Source of the DNA: Alphaproteobacteria bacterium
Lineage (GTDB): Bacteria > Pseudomonadota > Alphaproteobacteria > UBA7887
Direction of reading: 5' to 3'
Length of the DNA stretch: 11,076 nt
NCBI GenBank assembly: GCA_028289725.1
Contig: JANQOH010000163.1
Location: forward strand, 1-11,076
The notes below the pieces were generated by a model. It saw nothing but the letters and a program-made list of their open reading frames with translations. It was not told the origin of the DNA and did no database searches. Position numbers and translations under genes: made by a program. Positions 1 through 6,719 of the stretch are shown piece by piece. Each line of letters begins with the position of its first letter. The stretch's first letter is position 1.

Positions 1-1
1 C

Positions 2-901
2 GCCGACGGCTGGGATATCCGCCCGACCATCGCGGTGACCAAGGCGCGTATCCGGGTACCCGAATTGCAGGACGCCATCGCGGCGGGTCGGCTGAAGGCG
101 GACGGCGACATTTTGCAAGACAGTGGTGATGTGCGGGTCACCAAGGCGGCGATCGAACCGGTCTGGTATCTGCCCGGGATCGCCGAGCGCTGCGGCATCG
201 AAGAGGCGGATCTGCGGCGTCACTTGTTCGAACAAACCGGCGGCATGTTTCCGGAAATCGTCACGCGGCCAGACCTGCACGTGTTCCTGCCGCCGATCGG
301 CGGGCAGACGGTCTATTGCATCGGCGATTTTTCGGCGATCGCCGATCCGGCGCGCAAGCTGGCCTGCCGGGTTCACGACGAATGCAATGGCTCGGATGTG
401 TTTGGGTCCGACATTTGCACCTGCCGCCCGTACCTCACCCACGGCATCGAGGTGTGCGTCGAGACCGCGCAGCAGGGCGGCGCGGGCCTGATCGTCTATA
501 ACAGAAAAGAAGGCCGCGCCCTCGGCGAGGTGACGAAGTTCCTTGTCTACAACGCGCGCAAGCGGCAACAGGGTGGCGACCGCGCGGAAGCCTATTTTGA
601 ACGCACGGAATGCGTCGCCGGCGTGCAGGACGTGCGGTTCCAGGAACTGATGCCCGATGTACTGCACTGGCTCGGCATCACGCGGATCGACCGCTTTGTC
701 TCGATGAGCGACATGAAGCACGACGCAATCGCGCGGCAAGGCATCGCGATCGGAGAGCGCGTGCCGATCCCGGACGAACTGATCCCGGAAGACGCTTGGG
801 TCGAAATGGATGCCAAGAAACATGCCGGCTATTACACCGACGGCGACGTGCCCGACGACGATGAGCTGAGCACGGCAAAAGGCCGGCGGCTCGACGAGTG
901 A
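2..901 (+). CDS. URC1-type GTP cyclohydrolase II-like protein (5' partial)
   Basis: The frame is open from base 2, and the residues before the first possible start (GTG at 35) read as ordinary protein, so the true start probably lies outside the window. The protein keeps the GTP cyclohydrolase II zinc site C-x10-C-x-C (Cys codons at 383, 416 and 422) and an EGR-x-LG segment (EGR codons 509-517) matching the catalytic EGRGIG of RibA. The following RibA stretch that ends in DTVEAN is replaced by an unrelated Arg/Gln-rich sequence, and the C-terminus is extended. There is no DHBP synthase domain in the visible part. It overlaps a URC4 gene by 4 bases and is followed by upp. In yeast the homologue Urc1 is needed for uracil catabolism, acting after UMP formation. 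I infer a role in opening a uracil nucleotide ring rather than in riboflavin synthesis. The family is clear; the substrate is inferred from context. Confidence 0.9.
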   Translation, partial: ADGWDIRPTIAVTKARIRVPELQDAIAAGRLKADGDILQDSGDVRVTKAAIEPVWYLPGIAERCGIEEADLRRHLFEQTGGMFPEIVTRPDLHVFLPPIGGQTVYCIGDFSAIADPARKLACRVHDECNGSDVFGSDICTCRPYLTHGIEVCVETAQQGGAGLIVYNRKEGRALGEVTKFLVYNARKRQQGGDRAEAYFERTECVAGVQDVRFQELMPDVLHWLGITRIDRFVSMSDMKHDAIARQGIAIGERVPIPDELIPEDAWVEMDAKKHAGYYTDGDVPDDDELSTAKGRRLDE

Positions 902-2136
902 CCGACGACGAGACCGCGCAGGCGATCGCGACACTGCGCGATCCGAAAACGATTCGGGCCCGCTGCGAAGTCATTTTCGCGGCCGCCGAGGCCGACGCGC
1001 TGGAACATTTCGCACTGGATTTGTCGCAGCTGGATGCCACGGCCGATTATGTCATCGATATCATTCGGGACGCCTATCCATCGCTTGACGTCCCCTTTCA
1101 CAGCCGTTGGCGGCATTTCGACGTTGGCGGCGTCGATCGTTGGGCCACGCTCTTGCAGAAGATCGATGATCGGGCCACAGATGAGAAAGTGCGGGTCGCG
1201 TTCGATCTCGTCGTCCCGAGCGTCTTGTTGGATGCCGGTGCCGGCCCGGACTGGCATTACAAAGAGGAGGAAACTGGCCAAACTTATGCGCGATCCGAAG
1301 GCTTGGCTGTGGCGAGCTTTCGGTGTTTCACCGCGGGCGCGTTCTCGGCTTACCCCATTGATGCCTATCGCGCCGATGCAGCCGCGCTATCCGCGATATC
1401 CGACGATTTTCTTGCGAAGGCATTTCAAGTCGGCCCCGATAATCCGCTCGTGGGCATTGAAGCGCGGGCAGGACTGCTCCGACGCCTGGGCGATGCCCTG
1501 ACGGCGGCGCCCGATCTGTTCGGACTGCGAAATCCACGCATCGGCAATCTGGTCGACACGCTCGTCGACCGTGCCGAAAAAAGCCGGTTGCCGGTGACGA
1601 CCGTTTTCGCCGCGGTGTTGGAAGGTCTCGGCCCAATCTGGCCGGCGCGAACGGACATTGCGGGAATTGGGCTCGGCGATGTCGGGCGCCATCCGGCGAT
1701 CCAAACCGCTGATGCAACCACAGGTCTCGTGCCGTTTCACAAATTGTCGCAGTGGCTCGCCTATTCGCTCATCGAACCCCTGCAGATGGCGGGATTGACC
1801 ATCACCGACCTCGACGCGTTGACTGGCCTTCCCGAATATCGCAATGGCGGCCTGTTTCTTGATAGCGGCGTGTTGCGCGCCAAGAACCCGGCCGACCTTG
1901 AAAAGGCGCATGAACCGACCGACGAAATCATCGTCGCATGGCGCGCGCTCACGGTCGCACTGCTCGATCGCCTGGCCATGCGCGTGCGCGACAAGCTTGA
2001 CCTCGGCGCCGACCGCTTTCCGCTCGTGAAATTGTTGGAGGGCGGCACTTGGCGCGCCGGACGGCAATTAGCCCGCGAAAAGCGCCCAGGCGGCGAACCG
2101 CCCTTGCGCATCGTGAGCGACGGCACGCTATTCTGA
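898..2136 (+). CDS. URC4/urg3 family protein (DUF1688), uracil catabolism
   Basis: This 412-residue protein spans the full DUF1688 length. Conserved blocks include HSRWRHF (residues 68-74), DAGAGPDWHY (112-121), RSEGLAVASF (132-141), PFHKLSQWL (279-287) and TGLPEYRNGG (309-318). No signal peptide or membrane segment is visible, so it is probably cytoplasmic. It starts at GTG 898 inside the stop of the upstream gene (GTGA overlap), which indicates translational coupling. In Lachancea kluyveri, URC4 is required for growth on uracil as nitrogen source, but its biochemical step is not well defined. The invariant His, Arg, Asp and Glu residues suggest an enzyme. Placement between URC1 and upp is the typical bacterial arrangement and supports the same role here. 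Confidence 0.92.
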   Translation: MTDDETAQAIATLRDPKTIRARCEVIFAAAEADALEHFALDLSQLDATADYVIDIIRDAYPSLDVPFHSRWRHFDVGGVDRWATLLQKIDDRATDEKVRVAFDLVVPSVLLDAGAGPDWHYKEEETGQTYARSEGLAVASFRCFTAGAFSAYPIDAYRADAAALSAISDDFLAKAFQVGPDNPLVGIEARAGLLRRLGDALTAAPDLFGLRNPRIGNLVDTLVDRAEKSRLPVTTVFAAVLEGLGPIWPARTDIAGIGLGDVGRHPAIQTADATTGLVPFHKLSQWLAYSLIEPLQMAGLTITDLDALTGLPEYRNGGLFLDSGVLRAKNPADLEKAHEPTDEIIVAWRALTVALLDRLAMRVRDKLDLGADRFPLVKLLEGGTWRAGRQLAREKRPGGEPPLRIVSDGTLF

Positions 2137-2163
2137 CACCATCACTGCATTACAAGGCACGCC

Positions 2164-2796
2164 ATGACCCAGAACTTGACCGTCGTCGATCACCCGCTGG
2201 TGCAGCACAAACTGACCTTGATGCGCGAAAAGGACACGCCAACAGCCGTGTTCCGGCAACTGCTTCACGAGATTAGTACCTTGCTCGCCTATGAAGCGAC
2301 CAAGGATTTGGCCACGGAGCCCAGAAATATCGAGACCCCTGTTGCGCCAACCGAGGCGCCGGTTCTGGCCGGCAAGAAACTGTGTTTGGTTTCCATCCTT
2401 CGTGCCGGAAACGGGATCTTGGAAGGCATGCTCGACCTGGTGCCGCTGGCGCGCGTCGGCCATATCGGGCTTTATCGCGACCCAACGACACTGAACGCCG
2501 TGGAATATTATTACAAAATGCCCGACGATTTGGGGGCGCGCCAAGTGATCGTCGTCGACCCCATGCTCGCGACCGGTAATACCGCTGTCGCCGCGGTCAA
2601 TCGCCTCAAGGACGGCGGCGCGCGCAATCTAAAATTTGTTTGCTTACTAACGGTACCGGAAGGTATCGCGACGTTTCATGACGCGCATCCGGACGTGCCG
2701 ATCTTCACCGCCGGAGTCGACGAACGGCTCAACGACCACGGCTATATCGTGCCCGGCATCGGTGATGCGGGCGACCGCATGTTCGGCACCAAATAG
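2164..2796 (+). CDS. upp: Uracil phosphoribosyltransferase
   Basis: Converts uracil plus PRPP to UMP and pyrophosphate in the cytoplasm. The 210-residue length is standard for Upp. Visible are the ILRAGNGILEGM block (residues 78-89), the PRPP-binding loop VVDPMLATGNTA (130-141) and the C-terminal uracil-binding segment YIVPGIGDAGDR (194-205). The ATG is preceded by AAGG about 8 bases upstream. The gene follows URC4 after 27 bases and ends just before a GC hairpin, so it is the last gene of the operon. Upp is normally a salvage enzyme. In this cluster it probably supplies UMP as the entry compound of the URC degradation route, as UPRT does in yeast. A separate salvage copy may exist elsewhere. 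Confidence 0.97.
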   Translation: MTQNLTVVDHPLVQHKLTLMREKDTPTAVFRQLLHEISTLLAYEATKDLATEPRNIETPVAPTEAPVLAGKKLCLVSILRAGNGILEGMLDLVPLARVGHIGLYRDPTTLNAVEYYYKMPDDLGARQVIVVDPMLATGNTAVAAVNRLKDGGARNLKFVCLLTVPEGIATFHDAHPDVPIFTAGVDERLNDHGYIVPGIGDAGDRMFGTK

Positions 2797-2802
2797 CGCA
2801 AC

Positions 2803-2825
2803 GGGGCGGCGTTGACCGCCGCCCC
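2803..2825. terminator. GC-rich hairpin after upp, possible terminator
   Basis: A perfect 9-base-pair stem (GGGGCGGCG with CGCCGCCCC) encloses a 5-base loop, 6 bases after the upp stop codon. There is no T-tract on the plus strand. It lies between convergent genes, so it may act for both; on the minus strand only a weak T-run follows. Termination is inferred from position and stem stability. Confidence 0.55.
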
Positions 2826-2849
2826 GCATGACCTTGCCTGTCGTTAGCC

Positions 2850-3164
2850 TTAGCCTTCGGTGCTCGGCGTCGGCAGATCTTCCATATTGTTGCAATCTTC
2901 GCGACCGGTGACGGGCGAATTGGACCCACCTTCGGCCATCACATCGCAACCGACTGCCGTTTCGTCGGTCAAATGCCCGGTATCGCAGCCCGGCGGCGTG
3001 ACATACTCGGCGACTTCTTCCGAAGCCTGCGCGCCGACTGCCGTCTCGCCCGGCGTCGCGTCCTCACAACCCTCTTTCGGCTGTGCGAGCGCGCCCTGGG
3101 TGACCATCAGTCCCAACCCGCCGGCGACAATCAAAGCTGCTAAAACATTCGTGGCCTTATCCAT
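2850..3164 (-). CDS. Small exported protein with four cysteines and ETAVG repeat
   Basis: I do not recognise this 104-residue protein. The frame runs open much further upstream, but the start at 3164 is chosen because AAAGGGA sits 6 bases before it and because it gives a clean signal peptide: Met-Asp-Lys, a hydrophobic stretch, then a likely signal peptidase I site after A-L-A (about residue 27). An alternative ATG two codons upstream abuts the SD and is less likely. The mature part is short and acidic (theoretically periplasmic or secreted). It has four cysteines, in GCED, GCDT, GCDV and DCNN contexts. An internal repeat is seen: G-C-acidic, a few residues, then G/D-ETAVG, occurring twice. 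The upstream region carries a perfect FNR/FixK palindrome, suggesting expression at low oxygen. The Cys/acidic content might bind metal, but that is speculation. Confidence 0.7.
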   Translation of the reverse strand: MDKATNVLAALIVAGGLGLMVTQGALAQPKEGCEDATPGETAVGAQASEEVAEYVTPPGCDTGHLTDETAVGCDVMAEGGSNSPVTGREDCNNMEDLPTPSTEG

Positions 3165-3217
3165 CGTCATTCCCTTTCGGTGATCGACCCAAACTGCGGT
3201 TTCAAACCCGTTTCTTG

Positions 3218-3227
3218 GGATCGATCC
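3218..3227. promoter_or_regulatory. 10-base palindrome in the putative promoter
   Basis: GGATCGATCC is a perfect 10-base palindrome between the FNR-type box and the start of the small exported protein, overlapping the presumed -10/start region. It could be an operator, or a chance palindrome. Confidence 0.2.
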
Positions 3228-3251
3228 TTGACGATTTCGCCCCAGGGTGCC

Positions 3252-3265
3252 TTGATCCAAATCAA
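3252..3265. promoter_or_regulatory. FNR/FixK-type box upstream of the small exported protein
   Basis: TTGAT-CCAA-ATCAA is a perfect match to the TTGAT-N4-ATCAA consensus of FNR, Anr and FixK regulators. It lies in the gap upstream of the minus-strand gene starting at 3164, with its centre about 94 bases from that start. Activator spacing of about 41 bases would place transcription start near 3217 with a leader of roughly 50 bases, and a weak AAGGAT -10 is present at 3229-3224. No plus-strand gene lies nearby. Confidence 0.6.
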
Positions 3266-3285
3266 TCGTTTGAAAGAAAGTTTTT

Positions 3286-3534
3286 CTACGCCAGCGACCA
3301 ATCCAGATAGGCCACCCATCCGTCGAGGACCAAGGAGTCTCGCGGGAAAAGGGTTTTGTCCATGACAGAGAGCTTTGGCAGGCCATCAACCGGCGCCGGC
3401 GGAATTCTTGGCCTGCTACCGATAAAGCGAAACACCGCTTTTGCACTTGGGCTGTCCGCGCCCTCGCCTTGGAGGATCTCAGGCTGAACCGATAGCGCCG
3501 AGCCGTCGATCTGCGCGCCTGAGCCAATTCGCAA
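3286..3534 (-). CDS. Uncertain 82-residue ORF, in frame after the nuclease stop
   Basis: The frame continues from the TAG of the upstream SNase-like gene after three sense codons to a TTG at 3534, then stays open for 82 codons. There is no convincing ribosome binding site at the TTG. About two thirds of its codons end in G or C, which is coding-like but lower than the neighbours, and the C-terminal part (ending DGWVAYLDWSLA) reads as real protein. I do not recognise a family. It could be a small separate gene, a former C-terminal part of the nuclease cut off by a nonsense change, or a chance open frame. A larger open frame in another register overlaps it but is lower in coding character. Confidence 0.35.
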   Translation of the reverse strand: MRIGSGAQIDGSALSVQPEILQGEGADSPSAKAVFRFIGSRPRIPPAPVDGLPKLSVMDKTLFPRDSLVLDGWVAYLDWSLA

Positions 3535-3543
3535 TAGCGCGGC

Positions 3544-4002
3544 CTAACGCGCGGCGCCGTCCATGGTGCCGGACCATATGCCGGCTCTCACCGCCGCTGA
3601 CTGGGACTGGGGCGCGCGATAGGCGCCGCCGGAGATGTCCGGCACATCGATGGCGAAACCGAACGCCACCATCGCCCAAGCCAAATCGCGTCCATCGACG
3701 GTGCAGAGGGCGACCAAAATACGATCCTCGGTGAGCCCTTGCGGTTTGCAGTGGATCGTCGAGGCGCCGACCAGACGCGCCAAAATCTGCTTGGCATAGA
3801 GGCCGCACGGCCACTCGGCGCCCGATGCGTCTTGGCAGGATTGATCGAGGTCCGGCGCTTCAATGCCCCAAAGACGAATCGTCTGTTCGTTGACCAAAAC
3901 AGTGTCGCCGTCGATCACCGATGCCGGCCCGACAATGTCTTCAAGCCCTTCCGGCGGCAGGCTGAGAATACCCACCGCAAACACGATCAGCACGCGGGTC
4001 AT
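3544..4002 (-). CDS. SNase-like thermonuclease family protein, active site altered
   Basis: A 152-residue protein with a hydrophobic N-terminus (residues 3-16, VLIVFAVGILSLPP region) that may be a signal peptide or anchor, then a staphylococcal-nuclease-like OB fold. Family landmarks are VIDGDTV (29-35), the first catalytic Arg in IRLWGIEAPD (Arg43) and a C-terminal RAGIWSG (139-145). In the usual motif R-L-x-G-I-D-A-P-E, the Asp and Glu are here Glu48 and Asp51. The usual DRYGR carrying the second catalytic Arg is replaced by EDRILVA. Calcium-dependent nuclease activity is therefore doubtful. Four cysteines (57, 66, 85 and 100 in order) suggest disulfides and an exported location. The start at 4002 has only a weak GGCGG upstream. 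The stop is directly followed, in frame, by another open stretch. Confidence 0.8.
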   Translation of the reverse strand: MTRVLIVFAVGILSLPPEGLEDIVGPASVIDGDTVLVNEQTIRLWGIEAPDLDQSCQDASGAEWPCGLYAKQILARLVGASTIHCKPQGLTEDRILVALCTVDGRDLAWAMVAFGFAIDVPDISGGAYRAPQSQSAAVRAGIWSGTMDGAAR

Positions 4003-4172
4003 GCCGCCAGACTAGCATATTCCCTCGCGCCATGCTCGGAAGCACAGCGAAGCATCAAGCCATAAGCGGCCGGGCGGAATCTTTGGAAGCGGATTTCGCC
4101 AGACTTCGTAAACGCGTGCGCGTATGACTACGAAAGTCGGTTTTGACGAGACACAGTCCTACGCTTGGTCGA

Positions 4173-4189
4173 CCGAATTCGATATTCGG
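4173..4189. promoter_or_regulatory. Inverted repeat upstream of the Rieske gene
   Basis: CCGAAT and ATTCGG form a perfect 6-base dyad with a 5-base spacer, about 45 bases before the candidate -10 of the oxygenase gene. Size and position suit an operator for a dimeric regulator, but no regulator gene is next to it and a chance occurrence is possible. Confidence 0.25.
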
Positions 4190-4227
4190 CGCTCGTCGCG
4201 GCTGTTGGCTAAAAGTGCCGAGTCTCG

Positions 4228-4236
4228 TGATACAAT
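4228..4236 (+). promoter_or_regulatory. Candidate extended -10 promoter for the Rieske operon
   Basis: TGATACAAT matches an extended -10 element (TG-n-TACAAT). The nearest -35-like TTGGCT is 20 bases upstream, longer than usual. Transcription would start near 4243, which leaves about 55 bases of leader before the ATG at 4299 and practically none before the ATG at 4245. Confidence 0.35.
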
Positions 4237-4298
4237 AATAAGATATGGCTCAAAGCCGCCGCCCCACTCCTCAACGCGACCAATCGAGGCACTCAAAA

Positions 4299-5441
4299 AT
4301 GAAACCAGACGAGGCGCGGACTCGTTCGCCGCGCGGCGTGGACAGTCGGGATTTGCGCAAAACCGGGATACACCCCGACCACTGGTTTCCGGTGGCGCGG
4401 TCCAAAGACGTCAAACGCGGTAGCGCGCATGGCGTAACATTTGCCGGTGAGCCAATCGTATTGGTTCGACCGGAAACCGGTGCGCTCTTCGCGCTCGAGG
4501 ACCGCTGCGCGCATCGCCAAGTCCCGCTGCATCTTGGCGTCGTGAAAGGCGACACGGTGCAATGCGGGTATCATTGCTGGACGTATGATGCGACGGGCCG
4601 TTGCGTCAACATCCCCTATCTGGATAAAGACCGGTCATTGCCAAACGGCGTCCGGTCCTATCCGTGCCGCGAAGCCTATGGACTGATCTTTGTTTTTCCG
4701 GGCGATCCGGCGTTGGCCGGCGCCGGGTTTCCCGACCTGCCCCACCATGATGACCCGCGATACAAGACGCGTTATTTGGACCGGCGTGTCGACTGCCATT
4801 ATTCGTTCATGCACGAAAACCTGATGGACATGAACCACCAGTTTCTGCACCGGCGCCTCATGGGGCGGATACGAACGATCTTTCTGGAGTTGCGCGAGGG
4901 CGGCAATTGGGTGGAGGCGGACTATTCGTTCTCGCGGATCGGCGGGCGACAGCCATTGGGCGAGAAGTTCATGCTCGGCAAACGACCGCCGCGCACCGGC
5001 AAGCGTCGCAAGGACCTGATGACCATTCGCACCGAGTACCCCCATCAAACGCTGCGGTTTTGGACCGCCGGCAGCGACGAACCGGCGCTGGATCTTTGGA
5101 ACGCCTATGTGCCGGTCGACCGCGCGCAGCGGATCAATCACACCTATGGCCTGATGATGATCCGCCGACCCAACGTGCCCGGCCTGATCCATCTCCTATG
5201 GCCATTCATCATTTGGTTCACCGAGGGCATCTTCGCGGAGGACCGGGACATCGTGGAAGCGGAGCAAAAGGCATTCGATCTTCAGGGCGCCGATTGGAAT
5301 CATGAGATATTTCCGGTCATTCAAGCGCTCAAGCAATTGCTGGTTCGCGAGGGCCGCCCGATGACCGCGGATGTGCGGCCCTTGCACGGTGACGATGGTC
5401 TTGAAACCCTCGGGATCGATGACCGCGCAACCGGCACCTAA
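4299..5441 (+). CDS. Rieske non-heme iron oxygenase, alpha-subunit type
   Basis: A 380-residue Rieske (2Fe-2S) oxygenase of the COG4638 type. The Rieske centre is C-x-H at Cys70/His72 and C-x2-H at Cys89/His92. The mononuclear iron site is ENLMDMNHQFLH (Asp177, His180, His184), with a likely acidic third ligand near EDRDIVEAEQ towards the C-terminus. The two histidines are separated by three residues, whereas most ring-hydroxylating oxygenases have four. A reductase/ferredoxin is not seen nearby, so electron partners must be elsewhere. I chose ATG 4299 because GAGG lies 9 bases upstream and the candidate promoter sits just before; an in-frame ATG at 4245 would add 18 poorly conserved-looking residues. 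The substrate is unknown; demethylation or hydroxylation of an aromatic or cyclic compound is likely. The next gene, a di-heme cytochrome, follows after 54 bases. Confidence 0.9.
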   Translation: MKPDEARTRSPRGVDSRDLRKTGIHPDHWFPVARSKDVKRGSAHGVTFAGEPIVLVRPETGALFALEDRCAHRQVPLHLGVVKGDTVQCGYHCWTYDATGRCVNIPYLDKDRSLPNGVRSYPCREAYGLIFVFPGDPALAGAGFPDLPHHDDPRYKTRYLDRRVDCHYSFMHENLMDMNHQFLHRRLMGRIRTIFLELREGGNWVEADYSFSRIGGRQPLGEKFMLGKRPPRTGKRRKDLMTIRTEYPHQTLRFWTAGSDEPALDLWNAYVPVDRAQRINHTYGLMMIRRPNVPGLIHLLWPFIIWFTEGIFAEDRDIVEAEQKAFDLQGADWNHEIFPVIQALKQLLVREGRPMTADVRPLHGDDGLETLGIDDRATGT

Positions 5442-5495
5442 CCCGTGCCACCGGGGCAAGCGGCTCCCTAATCGACGTTAAGGCACGATGGGCGG

Positions 5496-6719
5496 ATGGC
5501 CCTTTTGTATTTGCCGATGAAAAAGCCACCCGTCCCTGAACGATCCGCACTGCCGTCCCTGGCGATCCGTTGCACCGCCACGATGGCCGCGTTTGGGGCT
5601 CTAAGTCTGGGCTCGGCCCACTTGGCAGCGGATATGCTGGTCTCGCCGGGGCCGGGTCAGGGCGGCGAACCGGTCGCCTTGCTCGGCCGTCCGCTCGAAG
5701 ACGATCGGGCGGTGTTGGTCGCGCTCGGCGAGCTCGCCTTCAAATCGAAGGAAGTCCTCGGCGTCGAATTCAGTTGCGACGACTGCCATCCGGACGGCGG
5801 CACCACCTCGACGATTTTCTTTACCGGCCTATCTGACAAGCCGGGCAATATCGACACCACCAACCGCGCGCTGACCATGGTCGAGGACGGGCGGTTCAAC
5901 CCGAAGAACATCCCGTCGCTGCGCGGCGCGGCGCACACCGAACCGTTCGGCCATCGCGGCAATTTCGAGACGCTGCGCCCCTTCACTTTGTTCGCCGTAA
6001 CGGGTGAATTCAACGGACCGACACCGACCGACCTGATCCTCGACGCCTTGGTGGCGTATCAAGAGGAAGTGGCGTTCCCCGACAACCCGGCGCTCGACGC
6101 GCGGGGACGGTTGACCGACGCCGCAAGCGACGCGGCGGTTCGGGGCCAAACCCTGTTCGCCAAACCTTTTTCCGACAACCCCGCCCTATCTTGCGCGACA
6201 TGCCACCCGCCGGACGCCAATTTCACGGATGGGGCCGTCCACGACATCGGATCGGGCGACGTATTTGACGCGCCGAGCTTGCGCGACGTGGTCGCGTCCC
6301 CGCCTTACTTCCATGATGGCCGCCATGACACGCTCGCCGACGTCGTTGATCATTTCGATCGGCAATACGGACTCGGCCTCGCTTCGTCCGATAAAGACGA
6401 TCTCGTCGCCTATTTGGAGGCTATTGGCGGCGGCACGGCACCGCCGCCGGTTCCGCGTCCCGACGTAAACGGACGGCGCTTTCCGGCCAACATCGAACCC
6501 TTGCTCGCCATGGCCATCGCCGGGAAGGACCATAGCTTGGGCGATTTGATCGTCGAACAAGCTGTCCGCGAACTCGACATCTGGCGCACCGCCGCGGACG
6601 CGCCGGATGGCATCGCCGCTTGGAAGACGGCGCTGCGCCGCATCGAGCCATTGATGGCGACCGGCAAATGGGCCGCGGCCGACGAGGCCGTCCGCTCTGA
6701 CCTGAACTTTGTGCGCTAG
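5496..6719 (+). CDS. Di-heme cytochrome c peroxidase / MauG family protein
   Basis: A 407-residue exported c-type cytochrome. A basic N-terminus and a hydrophobic stretch (about residues 29-46, ending AHLAAD) look like a Sec signal. Heme-binding motifs are CDDCH (94-98) and CATCH (233-237). Each half carries the family pattern: PSLRGAAHTEPFGHRG (140-155) and APSLRDVVASPPYFHDGRHDTL (259-280), the latter with the usual FHDGR-TL-DVV-HF block. The C-terminal region (about 315-407) is extra and helical-looking. It probably acts in the periplasm as a peroxidase or as an oxidising electron-transfer partner. The gene follows the Rieske oxygenase on the same strand after 54 bases without an evident terminator, so they may be one transcript. 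The start at 5496 has GGGCGG close upstream; ATG 5517 is an alternative with a similar signal. Its stop overlaps the convergent gene. Confidence 0.88.
   Translation: MALLYLPMKKPPVPERSALPSLAIRCTATMAAFGALSLGSAHLAADMLVSPGPGQGGEPVALLGRPLEDDRAVLVALGELAFKSKEVLGVEFSCDDCHPDGGTTSTIFFTGLSDKPGNIDTTNRALTMVEDGRFNPKNIPSLRGAAHTEPFGHRGNFETLRPFTLFAVTGEFNGPTPTDLILDALVAYQEEVAFPDNPALDARGRLTDAASDAAVRGQTLFAKPFSDNPALSCATCHPPDANFTDGAVHDIGSGDVFDAPSLRDVVASPPYFHDGRHDTLADVVDHFDRQYGLGLASSDKDDLVAYLEAIGGGTAPPPVPRPDVNGRRFPANIEPLLAMAIAGKDHSLGDLIVEQAVRELDIWRTAADAPDGIAAWKTALRRIEPLMATGKWAAADEAVRSDLNFVR

Noticed and set aside
3165..3527. Long minus-strand frame upstream of the small exported protein, making a 225-residue protein
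   Set aside because: The upstream part is rich in Arg/Ser with no protein-like pattern, it crosses the FNR-type box, and a good ribosome binding site and signal peptide mark a start at 3164.
4124..4423. Plus-strand 99-residue open frame across the promoter region of the oxygenase
   Set aside because: Its second half overlaps the oxygenase in another frame, its composition is shadow-like, and it has no ribosome binding site or recognisable motif.
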